Below the pieces are notes generated by a model, which was not told the origin of the DNA, did not search any database, and saw only the letters and a program-made list of their open reading frames with translations. From positions 2,168,536-2,232,535 of the forward strand of contig SCFE01000046.1 in NCBI GenBank assembly GCA_004352715.1: 64,000 nucleotides of DNA, read 5' to 3'. This stretch comes from Hofstenia miamia (Eukaryota; Xenacoelomorpha; Acoela). A program made the translations under genes and the position numbers. This document shows, piece by piece, positions 33,441 to 44,933 of this stretch. The first letter of the stretch is position 1, and each line of letters begins with the position of its first letter.

Positions 33441-34824
33441 CAGGGAATTCGATATATCGGAAACGCAAAATATTATCGGAAATTTCCTAAGAGTATCGTA
33501 TTTAGATATCAGCAATATTTTTTCAAAAATGATCTGTATCGTTATCGCCATGATAAAAAATATCGGTTTGGTATCGGTTAAAATATTCTTAGACATTTGT
33601 TATTATTGCTTTTCACTTACTCCTTTTGACTTTTTCATTTAGACATTTTAGTAATAATTATCAGCTGTTATTTGCCAATTTGAAAATACAAACATAAATT
33701 TAGTGTGGTAACGCTTTGTGACTTGGTGATACATATATATCCCACCTAAGCTAATCCGTTTTTCTAGACTGTTATAATTCACAGCTTGTTTGTATTTTGC
33801 GTGACTAATCTTATCCTAATGACGGGTCTTTTTTATTCCTGTTTGATAACTCTTATCACTTATTTGGAAATTTAAAATATTTAAGCGAATCATGTGGTTA
33901 AAAAGGGCGCTTGCAATCAATTTGTGTAAAAAATATATTTATCCTAGTTTCTTGCCATTCATTTATTGGAAATAATTAACGGACTCCCTTAAGGACTTCG
34001 GGTACATATATGTACCATCCTAGTGTAGCGTCATAGATGCATTGTAAAATTTAATTTTGTGATAGGGTGCAGTTTTCCATCTGTATAATGCAATATCATA
34101 CGTTTTTCTACTAAAGCAGCTTCAGTTTTCTTATGGGCGCTAAAGTGTTAAACAGCAGTAGGAGATATGGACTGAAATATGCTCAGAAAACTGAACATTC
34201 GTAGATGTTGCTGGAATGCTCTCTTTTTAAATTTTGGTTGCCTATTGTTAATTTTAAATTAAATTAAAGTAATATACTTTTCAAAAGATTGTTTAACGGC
34301 CTCATCCTGTAAGATAACAACAGTTCATTATACCAAAGATTACAGATTAGCATCGTGTCGAATTTGCTGTATGAAATTCTTTTGTAGCATATTTTATGGC
34401 AATAAATTGAATTATATGTTACTAACGGTTTCTGTCGCTTAATGGGAGGTATACCTTTAGCTATGTATGGTCAGTTTGACAATCAGTTGACAATAAGGTT
34501 TTCATTATACATGAATTACAATGTATTATTTTTTTGTAATAGTTTGTTCGTATAATGAATTACTTTACTAGTCAATAGAAAAATTAAGGAATATATTACA
34601 TACGTAGCATTAGGTAATATGCAATCGCTATTTCTATGATATAATTTAGTTCAATAGCAACTGAGTACAAATTGCTAGAAACTTGAAACGATATATTATA
34701 AATATGAGAATTTTTTTATTGTTATCTGTATCGTTTTCTAAGAGTCTGCAAATATTTTTATCGGTATCAATTTAGAAAAAATCGTTATCGTTGGTGATAT
34801 ATCGGTATCCGATAAAATTCCCTG
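33441..34824. mobile_element. Non-autonomous hAT element with exact 8-bp target duplication
   Basis: Ends are CAGGGAATT on the left and AATTCCCTG on the right. The flanks carry a perfect direct repeat GTTGTGTG (33433-33440 and 34825-34832), the 8-bp duplication typical of hAT. Both subterminal regions are studded with ATATCGG/TATCGTTATCG-type repeats, likely transposase-binding sites. There is no transposase frame in its 1384 bp. It lies inside the old interspersed repeat. An internal GGTACATATATGTACC palindrome is at 34001-34016. Confidence 0.93.
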
Positions 34825-34832
34825 GTTGTGTG

Positions 34833-35560
34833 GGCGATAAAAATTCAGCGTCATGAAATTTCAAATCTTGCATTTGATACAAAAAAATTTGGTCATGTTA
34901 TTATTTTCAAATTCATTAATAAGCTAGTTACTGTATTATTTTTGCCATGTAAATTTTAATACCATGGGTTATTGAGATTGACAACCCACATATAGTTTTT
35001 AAAATATATTTTTGACAAATTTCTACAAATATTGATATAACTTTAAAATTTTTACTCCCATGAGTACTCTTTCATTAAGTCTTATTTACAGTTCTCTAAG
35101 CTAATCATAGTCAAATAAACTTGGAATAGATTTTTTGGTATATATATGTAGATGCCAGTTAGAATTTAAAATTGCTTTAATTGTTTTTTTTAATAAATAT
35201 AGATGTTCTGTATTGGACGCACTACAGAAAATTCAGTATATATAATTTAACCATTTTTATTCAAAGTATAATATTTAGCTCAATCGCAAACAAAACAGCA
35301 ACATTTGAAAATCTCATTCAGCCCCACCTATTATGTTTTTAACATTAAGAATTTTATGAAAAACAAGGCAAAAATTAAACATTTGATAAAGCTGGATGAG
35401 CTAAAATTTGTTCAAAATACAGCAACCTTATTATATGTAAAAAAGTTAATACGCTTTAGGCCAGTTAATTTACCATTTGTAATTAAGTCCTAAGCATTAC
35501 ACATTTTACAAAATCATATAACCATGCCTAATCAGATGAGTATCATGCATTTTGCGTAAA
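34833..35560. repeat. Old interspersed repeat family, copy I, second part
   Basis: 34833-35110 resembles 47040-47158 joined to 49712-49800, and 35130-35560 resembles 59500-59760. The shared text includes AAGCTAGTTACTG and TTTTTGACAAATTT. This copy shows the site that is filled by a hAT element in the 47 kb copy. Confidence 0.65.
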
Positions 35561-36779
35561 ATGTTAATTCCAAATAACGTAATGTGTCAAAAACTGCTCT
35601 CTGTGGGACAAAATTTTAAACATTCTAGCTATCGGCGAAATCTTTCCAATTTTTCTTAACAGAATAGCATTGATAGAACCTGCGCAGATAGGTAAAAATC
35701 CTAGCTAAATAATACTTTAATTGAAGCAATCATGGCCCGTATGATTCAAAGAAACAGGAGACTTAACCATCCCAATCCTCCTGGATGCATACACGTACTA
35801 TCACCATTACACTGTTCAGCATTTACACTGAAGACACATGTGCATTAGGATTCTATGGGATAAGGATTTTTTTGGTCCCAGTCCCAAGTAGTTCCATTTG
35901 ATTTTTGTCCATGGTTCCACAGCGTAACTTCTATTTTGGACAAAATTGCAAAGGTTTTTAGTAAAAAGCATAAATTCGTCATACCAGATTATTTATTTAT
36001 GATCTCAGCCACTTGTTTGGCCCAGTCCCACAGATATACCCAGTACCATCTCGCAATCCCATGGGACTGAATGGTCTTACAGGACTCTAATATGCACCAA
36101 TCAGCAAATATCATTTCACGTACTGATGCAGGTACCGATATGTAAAGAACAAGTTTAGCACTTTTAGCTAGGTATATATTTTTATGCCTAAACACCAAAT
36201 TAGTCGCTAGAAATAGGTCTTTCGGAAATATTGGAATAATTTAGCAATATATTTTTTAAGTTAAGTTTAATAGAGCTATGTGCAATATATAAATGCATTG
36301 AAAAAGATTACATTTGTTAAATTCTATAAAGTTATGCATTTTTTATGAGAAATAGAAATTCGTTTGCCTCCAAAAGTTGTAAATATAGACACATTATCAA
36401 CGTTTTAAGCATACATTATTGGAATTAAAGGCTTCGTCCGGTCCTCCTCGATTCTAAAAAGAAATAAGGAATTGGACGCTGTAACAACACAGTATTAGTA
36501 AGCCTTTTTTCCTCACGTTTGTTTGAGTATTTCACTACACTAGCAAATTCTTAAATGGTGTTAAAATATGCATGCACTTAAAATATGTTCAATAAGTTGT
36601 TATAGCTTAGTTGATTGTTCATTATTAGCGTATTTTATAAATAGAGCTTCGACATATTTTGTATTCTTGGTTCTAAGTACGATCTCGAAATTATCTTTAA
36701 TTGCTTGATGTCTATGCAAAAATATTTCCCTTTCAAATATGTGTTGCTTTAACCACTGAACTTTCTAATTGATCAGCTA
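35561..36779. other. AT-rich intergenic, no gene
   Basis: No supported coding frame or repeat boundary. Confidence 0.45.
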
Positions 36780-36990
36780 TACAAAATTGCATTATGTTCA
36801 ATTTCGCTCAAATATTAATTTTTTATTTTTAACCGGTTTTATTGGAAAAACCTAATTGCTCAATGCTTAAATGAAAGTGACTACTTAAACCGCTTTCTTA
36901 TTGTCACATGCTATTTTTAATAAGATTAGAAATGCATCAATTGTATAATGATCCACTATAAACTAAGTCATATTGTGTAGCACAGTATTT
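36780..36990. repeat. Old interspersed repeat family, fragment similar to 30480-30700
   Basis: Shared succession of CGCTCAAATAT, GCGGTTTT/CCGGTTTTATTGG, CCTAATTGCT, ATGAAARTGACT and TATCACATG/TGTCACATG. Confidence 0.6.
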
Positions 36991-37294
36991 TTGCCATTTG
37001 TTGCGTTCAATGGAAGCTCGACGATTTGCAATAATTAATTTGCATATTGTAGGGTAACTGTGGGGAAAACGGGACAGTAGAAATATCGGGACAGTACACT
37101 GAAATGGAACCCTGGTGCGATGTAGATTTGTTTTGTACTATCACAATTCATTTTTCTGTTACGGATTGATGAATTCCTGGGAGAACGTTTATTTATAAAA
37201 CACCATTATATTATTAAAAAGGAACAATATTTGGAAAAGATGAGTTCGACTTTTCGATCATTTTTCATTATATAGCAGCCTGATGCCCAATGAG

Positions 37295-37609
37295 TAGTGC
37301 CCAGCGGTTTCCAAAAAATGTTTCGGGCTTCTTTTTTTCCACCCTAAGACCGCGGTTTTGGTTTCGTTTTTTTGGTTAACTCCTATTAAAATTAGAAGTC
37401 TTTATACAAGAAAAACATGCTTTCTAAAATGTACTTGCATAAGACTAAATTCAGTTTTTCATCAAGTATAATACAATTACATTTCAAATTGATTCCAAGA
37501 ATACTTGGAAGTAACGTTCTAGGCAACTGCTTTTACTAAAACCGAAAACTCGATTTTCATTTTTTATGTCGGTTCGGTTTCGGTTTTTTCTATATACATC
37601 GTAGCCCTA
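37295..37609. mobile_element. Small hAT MITE with exact 8-bp target duplication
   Basis: It is flanked by perfect CCAATGAG repeats (37287-37294 and 37610-37617). Its ends are TAGTGC on the left and, on the other strand, TAGGGC from the right. Inside are inverted GGTTTTGGTTTCG and CGGTTCGGTTTCGG-type repeats. It is 315 bp and non-coding. Confidence 0.88.
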
Positions 37610-37617
37610 CCAATGAG

Positions 37618-38592
37618 GCATATAAAGTGCCGCCGCATACACGCTATAACATGACATTATTTGCCGACATAATAGTTTTAGTTTCTACTAATTCTATCTG
37701 TTTTTAGCTATTGTTTTTAAAATTAAAACAAACTGGCATTTTTTAATTTTCATAAAAATGATCATAAAGACATTTTTTCATATTCATGGGATAGTAAAAG
37801 ATTTCTAATGTTAATAGTATCAACTTCAATAACCATTTTCCTGTTAAGAAATGAATGAAATACATATGTACTCTTGAGAAAATTTGTAAGTGTGCTTAGT
37901 GTGCTATATTACCTTCACCTGTAGGGAAAAGGGGGCAATAGAATTCAAAAAGACTAAATACCACGTTGCAAAAATGTATAGGGGTTGTTGTAAAATAGAT
38001 ATATATTCTTCTTTCTTACACATATGAATATTTGCTAAAAAAAACAGTGCAAAAACATTTCCCTTGTGGATTTTATTTCATGATGAATGGTTAAATGTCC
38101 TTTTTCCCTACAATCACAATAAAATTGGCAAGATGTACGTATAATGAATACAAATTTGGCCATGTACCCAAAATTGGAATGCTTGCCCATTATTGTTAAA
38201 ATGTATAATGTTTTCAAATACTTAAGTCTGATATTATAGTCCTGTGACTACATTATCTAAAAAACATGCTATCTACGCCAGTTTCATTTGATTTCGTTGA
38301 AAACCCACAATTACTGTACTTTAAATCAAGTTTCTTGATGCGTGTATAGCGATATCTTCTCTACAGGTTTTCCCAATCAAGTTAGTCCAATTTTGTCCTA
38401 CATGCAGTGAATTTAGTCCCAACCACAATATATATATATTTTTTTTTCTTCAAATAATTCCTCTATGTGAGCAAAATACTAAATAAATTTACAAGCACTA
38501 GTTGGCAGCCATTTTAATTATGCATGCATTTTGCTAAATAACATATCCACTGCACAATCATAAATAAAGCATTTAACTGGTCAATAGCTACC
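37618..38592. other. AT-rich intergenic, no gene
   Basis: Nothing is recognised. A GTAGGGTAACTGTGGGGAAA phrase just left of this region (37051) and GTAGGGAAAAGGGGGC at 37921 may be ends of an unresolved element. Confidence 0.35.
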
Positions 38593-39214
38593 ATGTATTG
38601 TATCAACAAGCAGGAAACCGGTAATAAGTTAAAAGAAATTGGTATGTTATCTCCTAGGTATGCCACTATCTATGCAAGTCTTATAAACATGTACAAATAT
38701 AGACACAAACTCAGCAAAAGCTCAGCATTTCTTGATCAATATATCAGCTGGAACATGCGAAGCAATAAGAGCATCAACAAGATCTTAATTAAAAACAAAT
38801 GCTGGCAATCCTCATTTACTGCCACCGCCTGTCAAATGTGGAACAAATTGCCTCATAGTATTCGCTGTACTTCAAAATTAAGCACATTTAAACGACTTTT
38901 AAAGCACAATCTACTATCAAAACAACATGCATTAGGGTCATCAAAAAAATTAAACGCGTGGCGAAATATTATTGAGTAGTTCTCTATATTTCAAATTAGA
39001 TATAATTGTGCATTTTAACATGTGGTTTTTTTAACATATTTTTATTTTGTAGCTTAGTTTATTTTTAAGTGTCCTGCTTGTTGTATGTATTGTCAATTTG
39101 TAAATATGTCTATATGTATATTGTAAATATTGTGTATACATTTTGCAGATTTGTAAATATGTGCAGCAGGTATGGATGGCAAGTAAACTAATAAAGCTAT
39201 TGAAGAAAAAAAAA
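38593..39214 (+). mobile_element. 5'-truncated LINE, 3' end with A-tail
   Basis: The 128-codon frame (38593-38979) matches the last part of the intact LINE ORF2 at 40.6-43.7 kb: an LSP-YATIYASLINMYK block, a KNKCWQSSFTA block, SFKRLLKHNLLSKQ-like text and a final LNAWRN. The 3' UTR ends AATAAAGCTATTGAAG followed by nine A (39206-39214). The same terminal motif and an A-tail end the intact LINE, so both belong to one family. Most of the element is missing because of 5' truncation, which is typical of LINE insertion. Confidence 0.85.
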
Positions 39215-39799
39215 CATTTCAAATTTTTTCAGTGAACATAGTTCCTTTAGAATGTTTACTTCTTTTTTTAATGTTCTATGCTTTAAAATCGACCAGTTTA
39301 TTATAAAATAAACCAATTTATTAAAATCTTCTTCTTTATTTAAATCCAATAGTTGAAAAGTTCTGCAATTCGAAAATGCTTCACATGAGAATAAAAAATG
39401 CGATAAATGCTCTTCATCTTGTTGACAGATACATAATGGTCAATATGTTCGGTTTTTCAATATAAATCATAGGCGAGCATACAATTATCATTGATTACGT
39501 TTAAAATAATTACTTCCCAAGAACGTTTTACAGATTTAAAGTAGCTACAATATCATTTATCTTAGACTATTTATTTTTGATCTTAAATCGTCTAAATCAG
39601 TTGTTCTATTTGAATATCTACGATTGCATAAATTTAACTTAAACGATTTAATTTCAGACCGTTTATAATGAAGTTTTTCCAAGCAGGTTTTGGGCATATT
39701 ATATGTTTGCAGACTGAAGTCTCTAGATAACTTAGTATTTGTTGTAAATTTAAAATATTGCTTAATTCACGTTGCGTGATGTGTATAATTTATATGATA
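39215..39799. other. Spacer between LINE copies
   Basis: No clear coding frame. It may include the 3' part of the minus-strand LINE remnant that follows. Confidence 0.4.
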
Positions 39800-40215
39800 C
39801 TATAATTTGCTGTAATAAGGGCTCTTCTTGATTTGATATAGATTTAAAAGAAATTTTACAGTATCTAATGGTGGACAATGAGTAATTATTTCTAAAGCAT
39901 CTCTTTTAAGTTTCCATTTTGCACAAATTTCTGTTTTCATTACTTCATATTGGAATTTACTGAATTTCTTAGTGTATTTATGCAACCAGATTATGCTAGC
40001 ATAGTTATAGATTGGAGCTACAATTGTTTCAAATAACTTCACAACATCTTTCCTTTATAAAATCCCAGGCGTTTTTAGCACGAATTTCTACTTTGTCTGC
40101 ATGCATCTTAAATTTCAATTTCGAATCAAACCAAATACCAAGAATTTGACCACTAGCAGTGAAGTTAATCCATGTTTGAAAGTTATTTTTTTTTCATAAC
40201 TATCCATTGAAAATT
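39800..40215 (-). pseudogene. Degenerate LINE reverse transcriptase, C-terminal remnant
   Basis: The 80-codon frame 39800-40042 reads LFETIVAPIYNYASIIWL, KFQYEVMKTEICAKW and DALEIITHCPPLDTVKFLL, the usual region downstream of the RT domain in non-LTR elements. Just upstream, in another frame, GIWFDSKLKFKMHADKV matches the 'thumb' segment (LGV-D-KL-F). A frameshift near 40040 separates them. It belongs to a different LINE lineage from its two neighbours. Confidence 0.65.
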
Positions 40216-40626
40216 AGATTTACGAATGAGATATGACTGTAAGTTACAAGCATTAAAATCAGTTAATTTCTTTACATCCTAGGTAGGAGTGTTACGGCTC
40301 ATTATTTGATTTTACTAAGTTTTCATTAATTCTTGATATTGTAATATAAAGCTAAACGTTGGCCATCATTTTTGCAAGTATATTCTTTTTTTTTTTTTTT
40401 TTTCTTAAGTAGCTTTTATTCTGTTTATCCTTGTACATTCACTGTACTTACAGTCTGTAAATATTATTTACAAAATATATACAAATAGTGTACATAATAT
40501 ATACAAACATATTTACAAAACTGATATCTACAGAAATGTACAAATAAAATAAACAAAGCTAAAACAATAATTAAAATAAACAAAAACAAAAAATAAGTTA
40601 AAAATAGGAAACAAAAATGACATATT

Positions 40627-43600
40627 CTAATAATTTCGCCATATATTCAGTTTGTTCGAATATCCTAATTTGAATTGGTTGGCAAGCAGGTTTTGTTTTA
40701 ATAATTTTTTAAATATTTTTAAGTTAGGTGCGTTACGTATATTAGAATCTAGTTTGTTCCATAGGCTACTGGTGTTGGTTGTAAACGAATCTTTCCAATA
40801 TTTATTTTTAATTTGATAGTTATTAATACATTTATTTGCTCTTTTGTTATAGCTGAGATATTTGTCACCATTACGATTTCCTTTCACACACTTGTACATT
40901 TGAATCAGACTGGAATATATCGTGATGAACGTGGGTGAAAGTATTGATTCTTTGTTTACGTAGTCACCAACTTCATGTTTGCTAATATCAAACATTGTGC
41001 ATATACACCAGTTAAACATCCTATTTAGTCGTCCCTTCTGTGCAATACTTAAGCTATTCAATAGTATGCATGCATATCTGTAGTGACTCAACACAAACGC
41101 GTCAACAACTGTTTTGCCCCTAGTTATCTGTTTAATTTGTTTTAGGTATTGTATGCCAGCTGCCATCTTTTTAATCTTCCTTCGAACAAACTTATCAAAC
41201 TTCAAGCGCGTGTCTATGTCTACCCCTAAATATGTAACAGAATCAGTTGGTTTGATTATTGGTGCATCTTTAGATAGTTGGATCTGTACATTCTTTACTA
41301 GTGGCTTGTTATGGTTATTTGCGAATACGATAAATTGTGTTTTGGATGTATTGACTGTTAACTTATTCTGTCTGAAGAAATTCATTATGCTGTCTAAGTC
41401 TATCTGAAGATGTTTTGTTGAAATTATTGGACTGCTGTGATTACTTATGATGCATATGTCATCAGCATACTGGATTAATTGGCTGTGTTTTATGAACTGT
41501 GAAACATCATTTATATATAAGTTAAATATTATCGGACCTAGTACAGTTCCTTGGGGTACTCCGATATTTCTTATACAGTAGTCGGAAAAGATGTTATTAA
41601 TTTTGACGCGCTGCTCTCTATTACTCAAAAAACTATTTATAAATATTCGTGAATCTTTATCAAATCCATAGTTTGATAATTTATTATCCAGTATTTTGAA
41701 ATCTAAGCTGTCAAAAGCTTTACTAAGGTCCAATAAAGCTACGCTGCTACTAACATTTTTGTTAAGATTGTAACGAATACTTTCAGTTAGGGTAAGAAGT
41801 GCGTCAGTGGTGCTTAATCCATCTCTAAATCCAAACTGCATAGGTGAAAGAATGTTATAATTTTTTAGGTACGCATTGATTTGAGAGCAAAGTATCTTTT
41901 CAAAAATTTTTGATACTGGATTAGTTACTGCTATTGGTCTGTAATTTAAACAGTCAGAATGATCACCTTTTTTATATACTGGTGTTATGTCAGCTCTTTT
42001 TAGGCTTATAGGAAATGTTGATGTCCGAATAGAGAAGTTAAAGACAAATAGAAAATATTCGTCGAAGTGCCTGATAAATTTCTTGTAGATAAATACTGGG
42101 ATTCCACAGCTGCCACTAGAGATATTTACGTCTAGATTTTTTACGGTTTTTTCAAGTTCAATTTTGTTAATAAAATTAAAACTAAATGTGCTATCGGGTT
42201 TTTCTATTTTCCTTTCGTATGAAACATGCTCGCCTTTGTATGATCCCATATTTTGAAAAGTGCAATTCATATAATTAGCTATTGACTTAGAGTTGCATAC
42301 TGGGTTTCCATTCACATTAATTTCTTGTATGTCGCACATCATGTTTTTTTCTTTATTTAAAAACCGGTTAATAAATTTCCATTTGGTTTTAGCTTGTGTT
42401 ATCTTATCGTACATGATCCTTGACTGTAGTGCTTTGTCTTTGCGCTTTAGTTTGGAAATTTTCATTTTAATGTTCTTGTATGAGCCGAGATTCACAGATG
42501 AACTGTTTCTACAAAGTTCTTCCCAAGCTTTCTTCCTTTCGAGTTCTAGTGTTTCAATATGTCTATTTCTAATTTTATTAGGGCTGTCGATCTTAATAAA
42601 CTTCCATTTGTATGGTGCAACCTGGTTTAAGCACCAATTTAGCTGACTTAAAATGAAACTCATCATTTTGTTTGAATCGCACATAGTGTAGAGAATTTCC
42701 CAAGGAACGTTTTTTAGCAGCTCAATGAAATGTTCATCATTAAAATTTTTGAAACTGCGACAGAGTATCCTCTTTCGTTTATTAATGGAAGCTAACTCAG
42801 CTGTTGTGTACAGTACAAGGTTATGATCGGAGAATGAATTAAACATCCACGTAGCAAAGTTATAACTGTCTATGTCTGTGATGAGATAATCAATTAGAGC
42901 TTTTTCTCTTGTTCTTGTGTTCTTATTTATAATATTTAGGTGTAGTTCATCACACATTTCGTCTATATAAGATGATTCTTTTCTGACTAAATAATCAATA
43001 TTGTAATCACCGAGCAGCATAGTCTTCTTATCTTTACACATAGCATTTTGCGTTTCAAGTATTTTATACTCAATGAATTCTTTAGCATATTGTTTATTTG
43101 GGGAGTAACTTAAATTAATCATCGTTGACAATTTTGACCTATTTGTACTTCGAATTTCCACCCACAGTGTCTCAAAGAATTCATGTTCTTGCTCTAATTC
43201 CTGGTGTCTTAATGGTCTCATATAATTTGGTATTAACAGCATTAGACCACCTCCTCTACTTTCTCTATTTTTACAGAACGATTTAAATTTCTTTGTATTA
43301 AAATTATATAGGTTTTCAGGAGTGCTACTTTTAATCCAAGTTTCAGTGAAGGCATAAATTGCATCGTCTCCGACAGATTCATATATCTCTAATAAATCAA
43401 CTTGGTGTGCAGGGATGCTTCTAGCATTTAAGTAGACTATTTTAACTTTCTTACGAAATTGTTTTACTACTGTGCTTAATTCACTAATATCGAGGATGTT
43501 AGGACCAGGGTTCATGTGAATATCACCTGCTTGCAATAATAGTAAGGTTAAAATTGAGAGAACGTTATGGCGAAATTTGTCAAAAAATGTACATTGGAAT

Positions 43601-43746
43601 CTAACAAATTGCAACCGACATTTCATTCTGGAAACTGCCCCACAGATTTTGCTACTGTTTATAAAGTCAATGTAATAAGATTCATATGGAGTACAAACTA
43701 GTAGTATTAGTAGTAAAAAAATGTACCTCGATTTCTTGAATGACAT
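40627..43746 (-). CDS. LINE ORF2: endonuclease and reverse transcriptase
   Basis: An uninterrupted 1039-residue protein. Residues 1-70 include two hydrophobic stretches, followed by GDIHMNPGP (74-82), a 2A-like motif found at this place in CR1-type LINEs. Residues of about 96-320 form an APE-type endonuclease: YLNARS (Asn), FTETW with Glu, GDYNIDY (Asp, Asn) and SDHNLV (catalytic Asp-His). Residues of about 540-800 form the reverse transcriptase: YRPIAV, FGFRDGLST, LLDLSKAFDS with Asp673, GVPQGTVLGP and YADD (760-763). A C-terminal region of about 240 residues with conserved Trp/Lys blocks follows. The protein nicks target DNA and primes cDNA synthesis there. Its length is usual for the family. 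Confidence 0.95.
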   Translation of the reverse strand: MSFKKSRYIFLLLILLVCTPYESYYIDFINSSKICGAVSRMKCRLQFVRFQCTFFDKFRHNVLSILTLLLLQAGDIHMNPGPNILDISELSTVVKQFRKKVKIVYLNARSIPAHQVDLLEIYESVGDDAIYAFTETWIKSSTPENLYNFNTKKFKSFCKNRESRGGGLMLLIPNYMRPLRHQELEQEHEFFETLWVEIRSTNRSKLSTMINLSYSPNKQYAKEFIEYKILETQNAMCKDKKTMLLGDYNIDYLVRKESSYIDEMCDELHLNIINKNTRTREKALIDYLITDIDSYNFATWMFNSFSDHNLVLYTTAELASINKRKRILCRSFKNFNDEHFIELLKNVPWEILYTMCDSNKMMSFILSQLNWCLNQVAPYKWKFIKIDSPNKIRNRHIETLELERKKAWEELCRNSSSVNLGSYKNIKMKISKLKRKDKALQSRIMYDKITQAKTKWKFINRFLNKEKNMMCDIQEINVNGNPVCNSKSIANYMNCTFQNMGSYKGEHVSYERKIEKPDSTFSFNFINKIELEKTVKNLDVNISSGSCGIPVFIYKKFIRHFDEYFLFVFNFSIRTSTFPISLKRADITPVYKKGDHSDCLNYRPIAVTNPVSKIFEKILCSQINAYLKNYNILSPMQFGFRDGLSTTDALLTLTESIRYNLNKNVSSSVALLDLSKAFDSLDFKILDNKLSNYGFDKDSRIFINSFLSNREQRVKINNIFSDYCIRNIGVPQGTVLGPIIFNLYINDVSQFIKHSQLIQYADDICIISNHSSPIISTKHLQIDLDSIMNFFRQNKLTVNTSKTQFIVFANNHNKPLVKNVQIQLSKDAPIIKPTDSVTYLGVDIDTRLKFDKFVRRKIKKMAAGIQYLKQIKQITRGKTVVDAFVLSHYRYACILLNSLSIAQKGRLNRMFNWCICTMFDISKHEVGDYVNKESILSPTFITIYSSLIQMYKCVKGNRNGDKYLSYNKRANKCINNYQIKNKYWKDSFTTNTSSLWNKLDSNIRNAPNLKIFKKLLKQNLLANQFKLGYSNKLNIWRNY

Positions 43747-43769
43747 AGCTTTGGATGATATTGATTGAC

Positions 43770-44933
43770 TTAGCCTTGTTGATTGAGGAGTCCAATAACT
43801 TTCTGCAAAAAAGACTTCAGTTCTATCTCTAGTATCTCCTGAGTATGCTGCGAAGATTTACTTGGTTGAGAGCTTACAACTTCTCGGTAGCTTCTTGGTT
43901 TGGTAGGGTAATTTGAGTTTAATGATTGTGTTTTATAATTTAACTGAGAATTGCGTTTAAAGAGTCTTTGTTTTATCTTATTGTAGTGCCCAAAGAATCT
44001 CTTTATTTCCCTTACCACCATTGATAAACCACGTCGTGAAAGATGTATGCCATCTCTAGCTATGAGGGATGAGTTTATCTGGTCGTTCATATCACCTTGC
44101 AGAAATTTCTGGAAGACATTAATAATAGTTATTTTGCGACTGTTTTCAGCTATTTCATTTAGTGCCTTGTTGAAGTGGTAGATATAGGTGTTTCGTTTGA
44201 AACATTCATTCTTAGTAACTGGTGTTATTTCTAAGAGCACAAGGTTCTCAGGGGTGAATTTATCGTTGACTTCGTCTATAAGTGTGGACACTGAGTCTTT
44301 AAATTCACCTTTAGCTTCCATCTTGTCTTTATTTGAGTTTAGAGCGTCAGTTAAGCCGGTGTTGATAACAACCGTATTAATATTTTCTTTTTTGTAAGAT
44401 TTAATAATGTCCGTAAGTTCGCCAGTGTTTTTTCCACGGTATGAATGAAAACAACAAGTTTGATTTATGACGAGGTTTTTGGGATCGACGTATTTTAAGA
44501 TTGAGTTTCCGATGCATACAACAGATGTATCTTTTAAAACTTCTTTAGAAATTGAAGGTTTATATATAGGTGTTTTAGGCACAACAGAGATATCATCGAC
44601 TATGGCGTTCATATCAGTAGATTGTGAACTAGATGTCGGCGTTTGTAGAGCTGGCAAATTATTTGCTGAAGTATTTGTCCCAGTTGTTTCAAAATTTAAA
44701 TTTGAATTCAAATTGGCGCCATTTTCAAATTTCTCTGACAATTTGTAAAGTTGTAGTAATGCTTCTGCGGCTGCATCTTTATCGAGTTTACTAAACATTG
44801 CATAAAGGGTTGTTTTTGGCTTGTTAGAAATGAAATTGCTCGCATTGTTAGCGTCTTCAATGCCTTGAAAAACATCATTTTTTATTTTCTTAGCGAGAGT
44901 GCTTGACATCCAACCATCGCTTTGGTGTCCCAT
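43770..44933 (-). CDS. LINE ORF1 with SGNH/GDSL esterase-like domain
   Basis: 387 residues from ATG at 44933, upstream of ORF2 with a 23-nt spacer. Residues 1-110 are low-complexity and Asn/Ser-rich. Residues of about 137-310 resemble the SGNH hydrolase fold seen in ORF1 of CR1/L2-type LINEs: VVCIGNSILKY (Ser144 in the block I position, GNS rather than GDS), a TVVINTGLTD block III, and DGIHLSRRG with Asp294 and His297 as the block V dyad. A Lys/Arg-rich tail of about 30 residues (KIKQRLFKRN) could bind RNA. Ser, Asp and His are all present, so activity is plausible. No coiled coil or CCHC zinc knuckle is apparent. Confidence 0.85.
   Translation of the reverse strand: MGHQSDGWMSSTLAKKIKNDVFQGIEDANNASNFISNKPKTTLYAMFSKLDKDAAAEALLQLYKLSEKFENGANLNSNLNFETTGTNTSANNLPALQTPTSSSQSTDMNAIVDDISVVPKTPIYKPSISKEVLKDTSVVCIGNSILKYVDPKNLVINQTCCFHSYRGKNTGELTDIIKSYKKENINTVVINTGLTDALNSNKDKMEAKGEFKDSVSTLIDEVNDKFTPENLVLLEITPVTKNECFKRNTYIYHFNKALNEIAENSRKITIINVFQKFLQGDMNDQINSSLIARDGIHLSRRGLSMVVREIKRFFGHYNKIKQRLFKRNSQLNYKTQSLNSNYPTKPRSYREVVSSQPSKSSQHTQEILEIELKSFLQKVIGLLNQQG

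Noticed and set aside
37051-38400. GTAGGGTAACTGTGGGGAAA and later GGGAAAAGGGGGC / GGTTTTCCC text as possible ends of one transposon
   Set aside because: The inverted similarity is too weak to define two ends or a target duplication.
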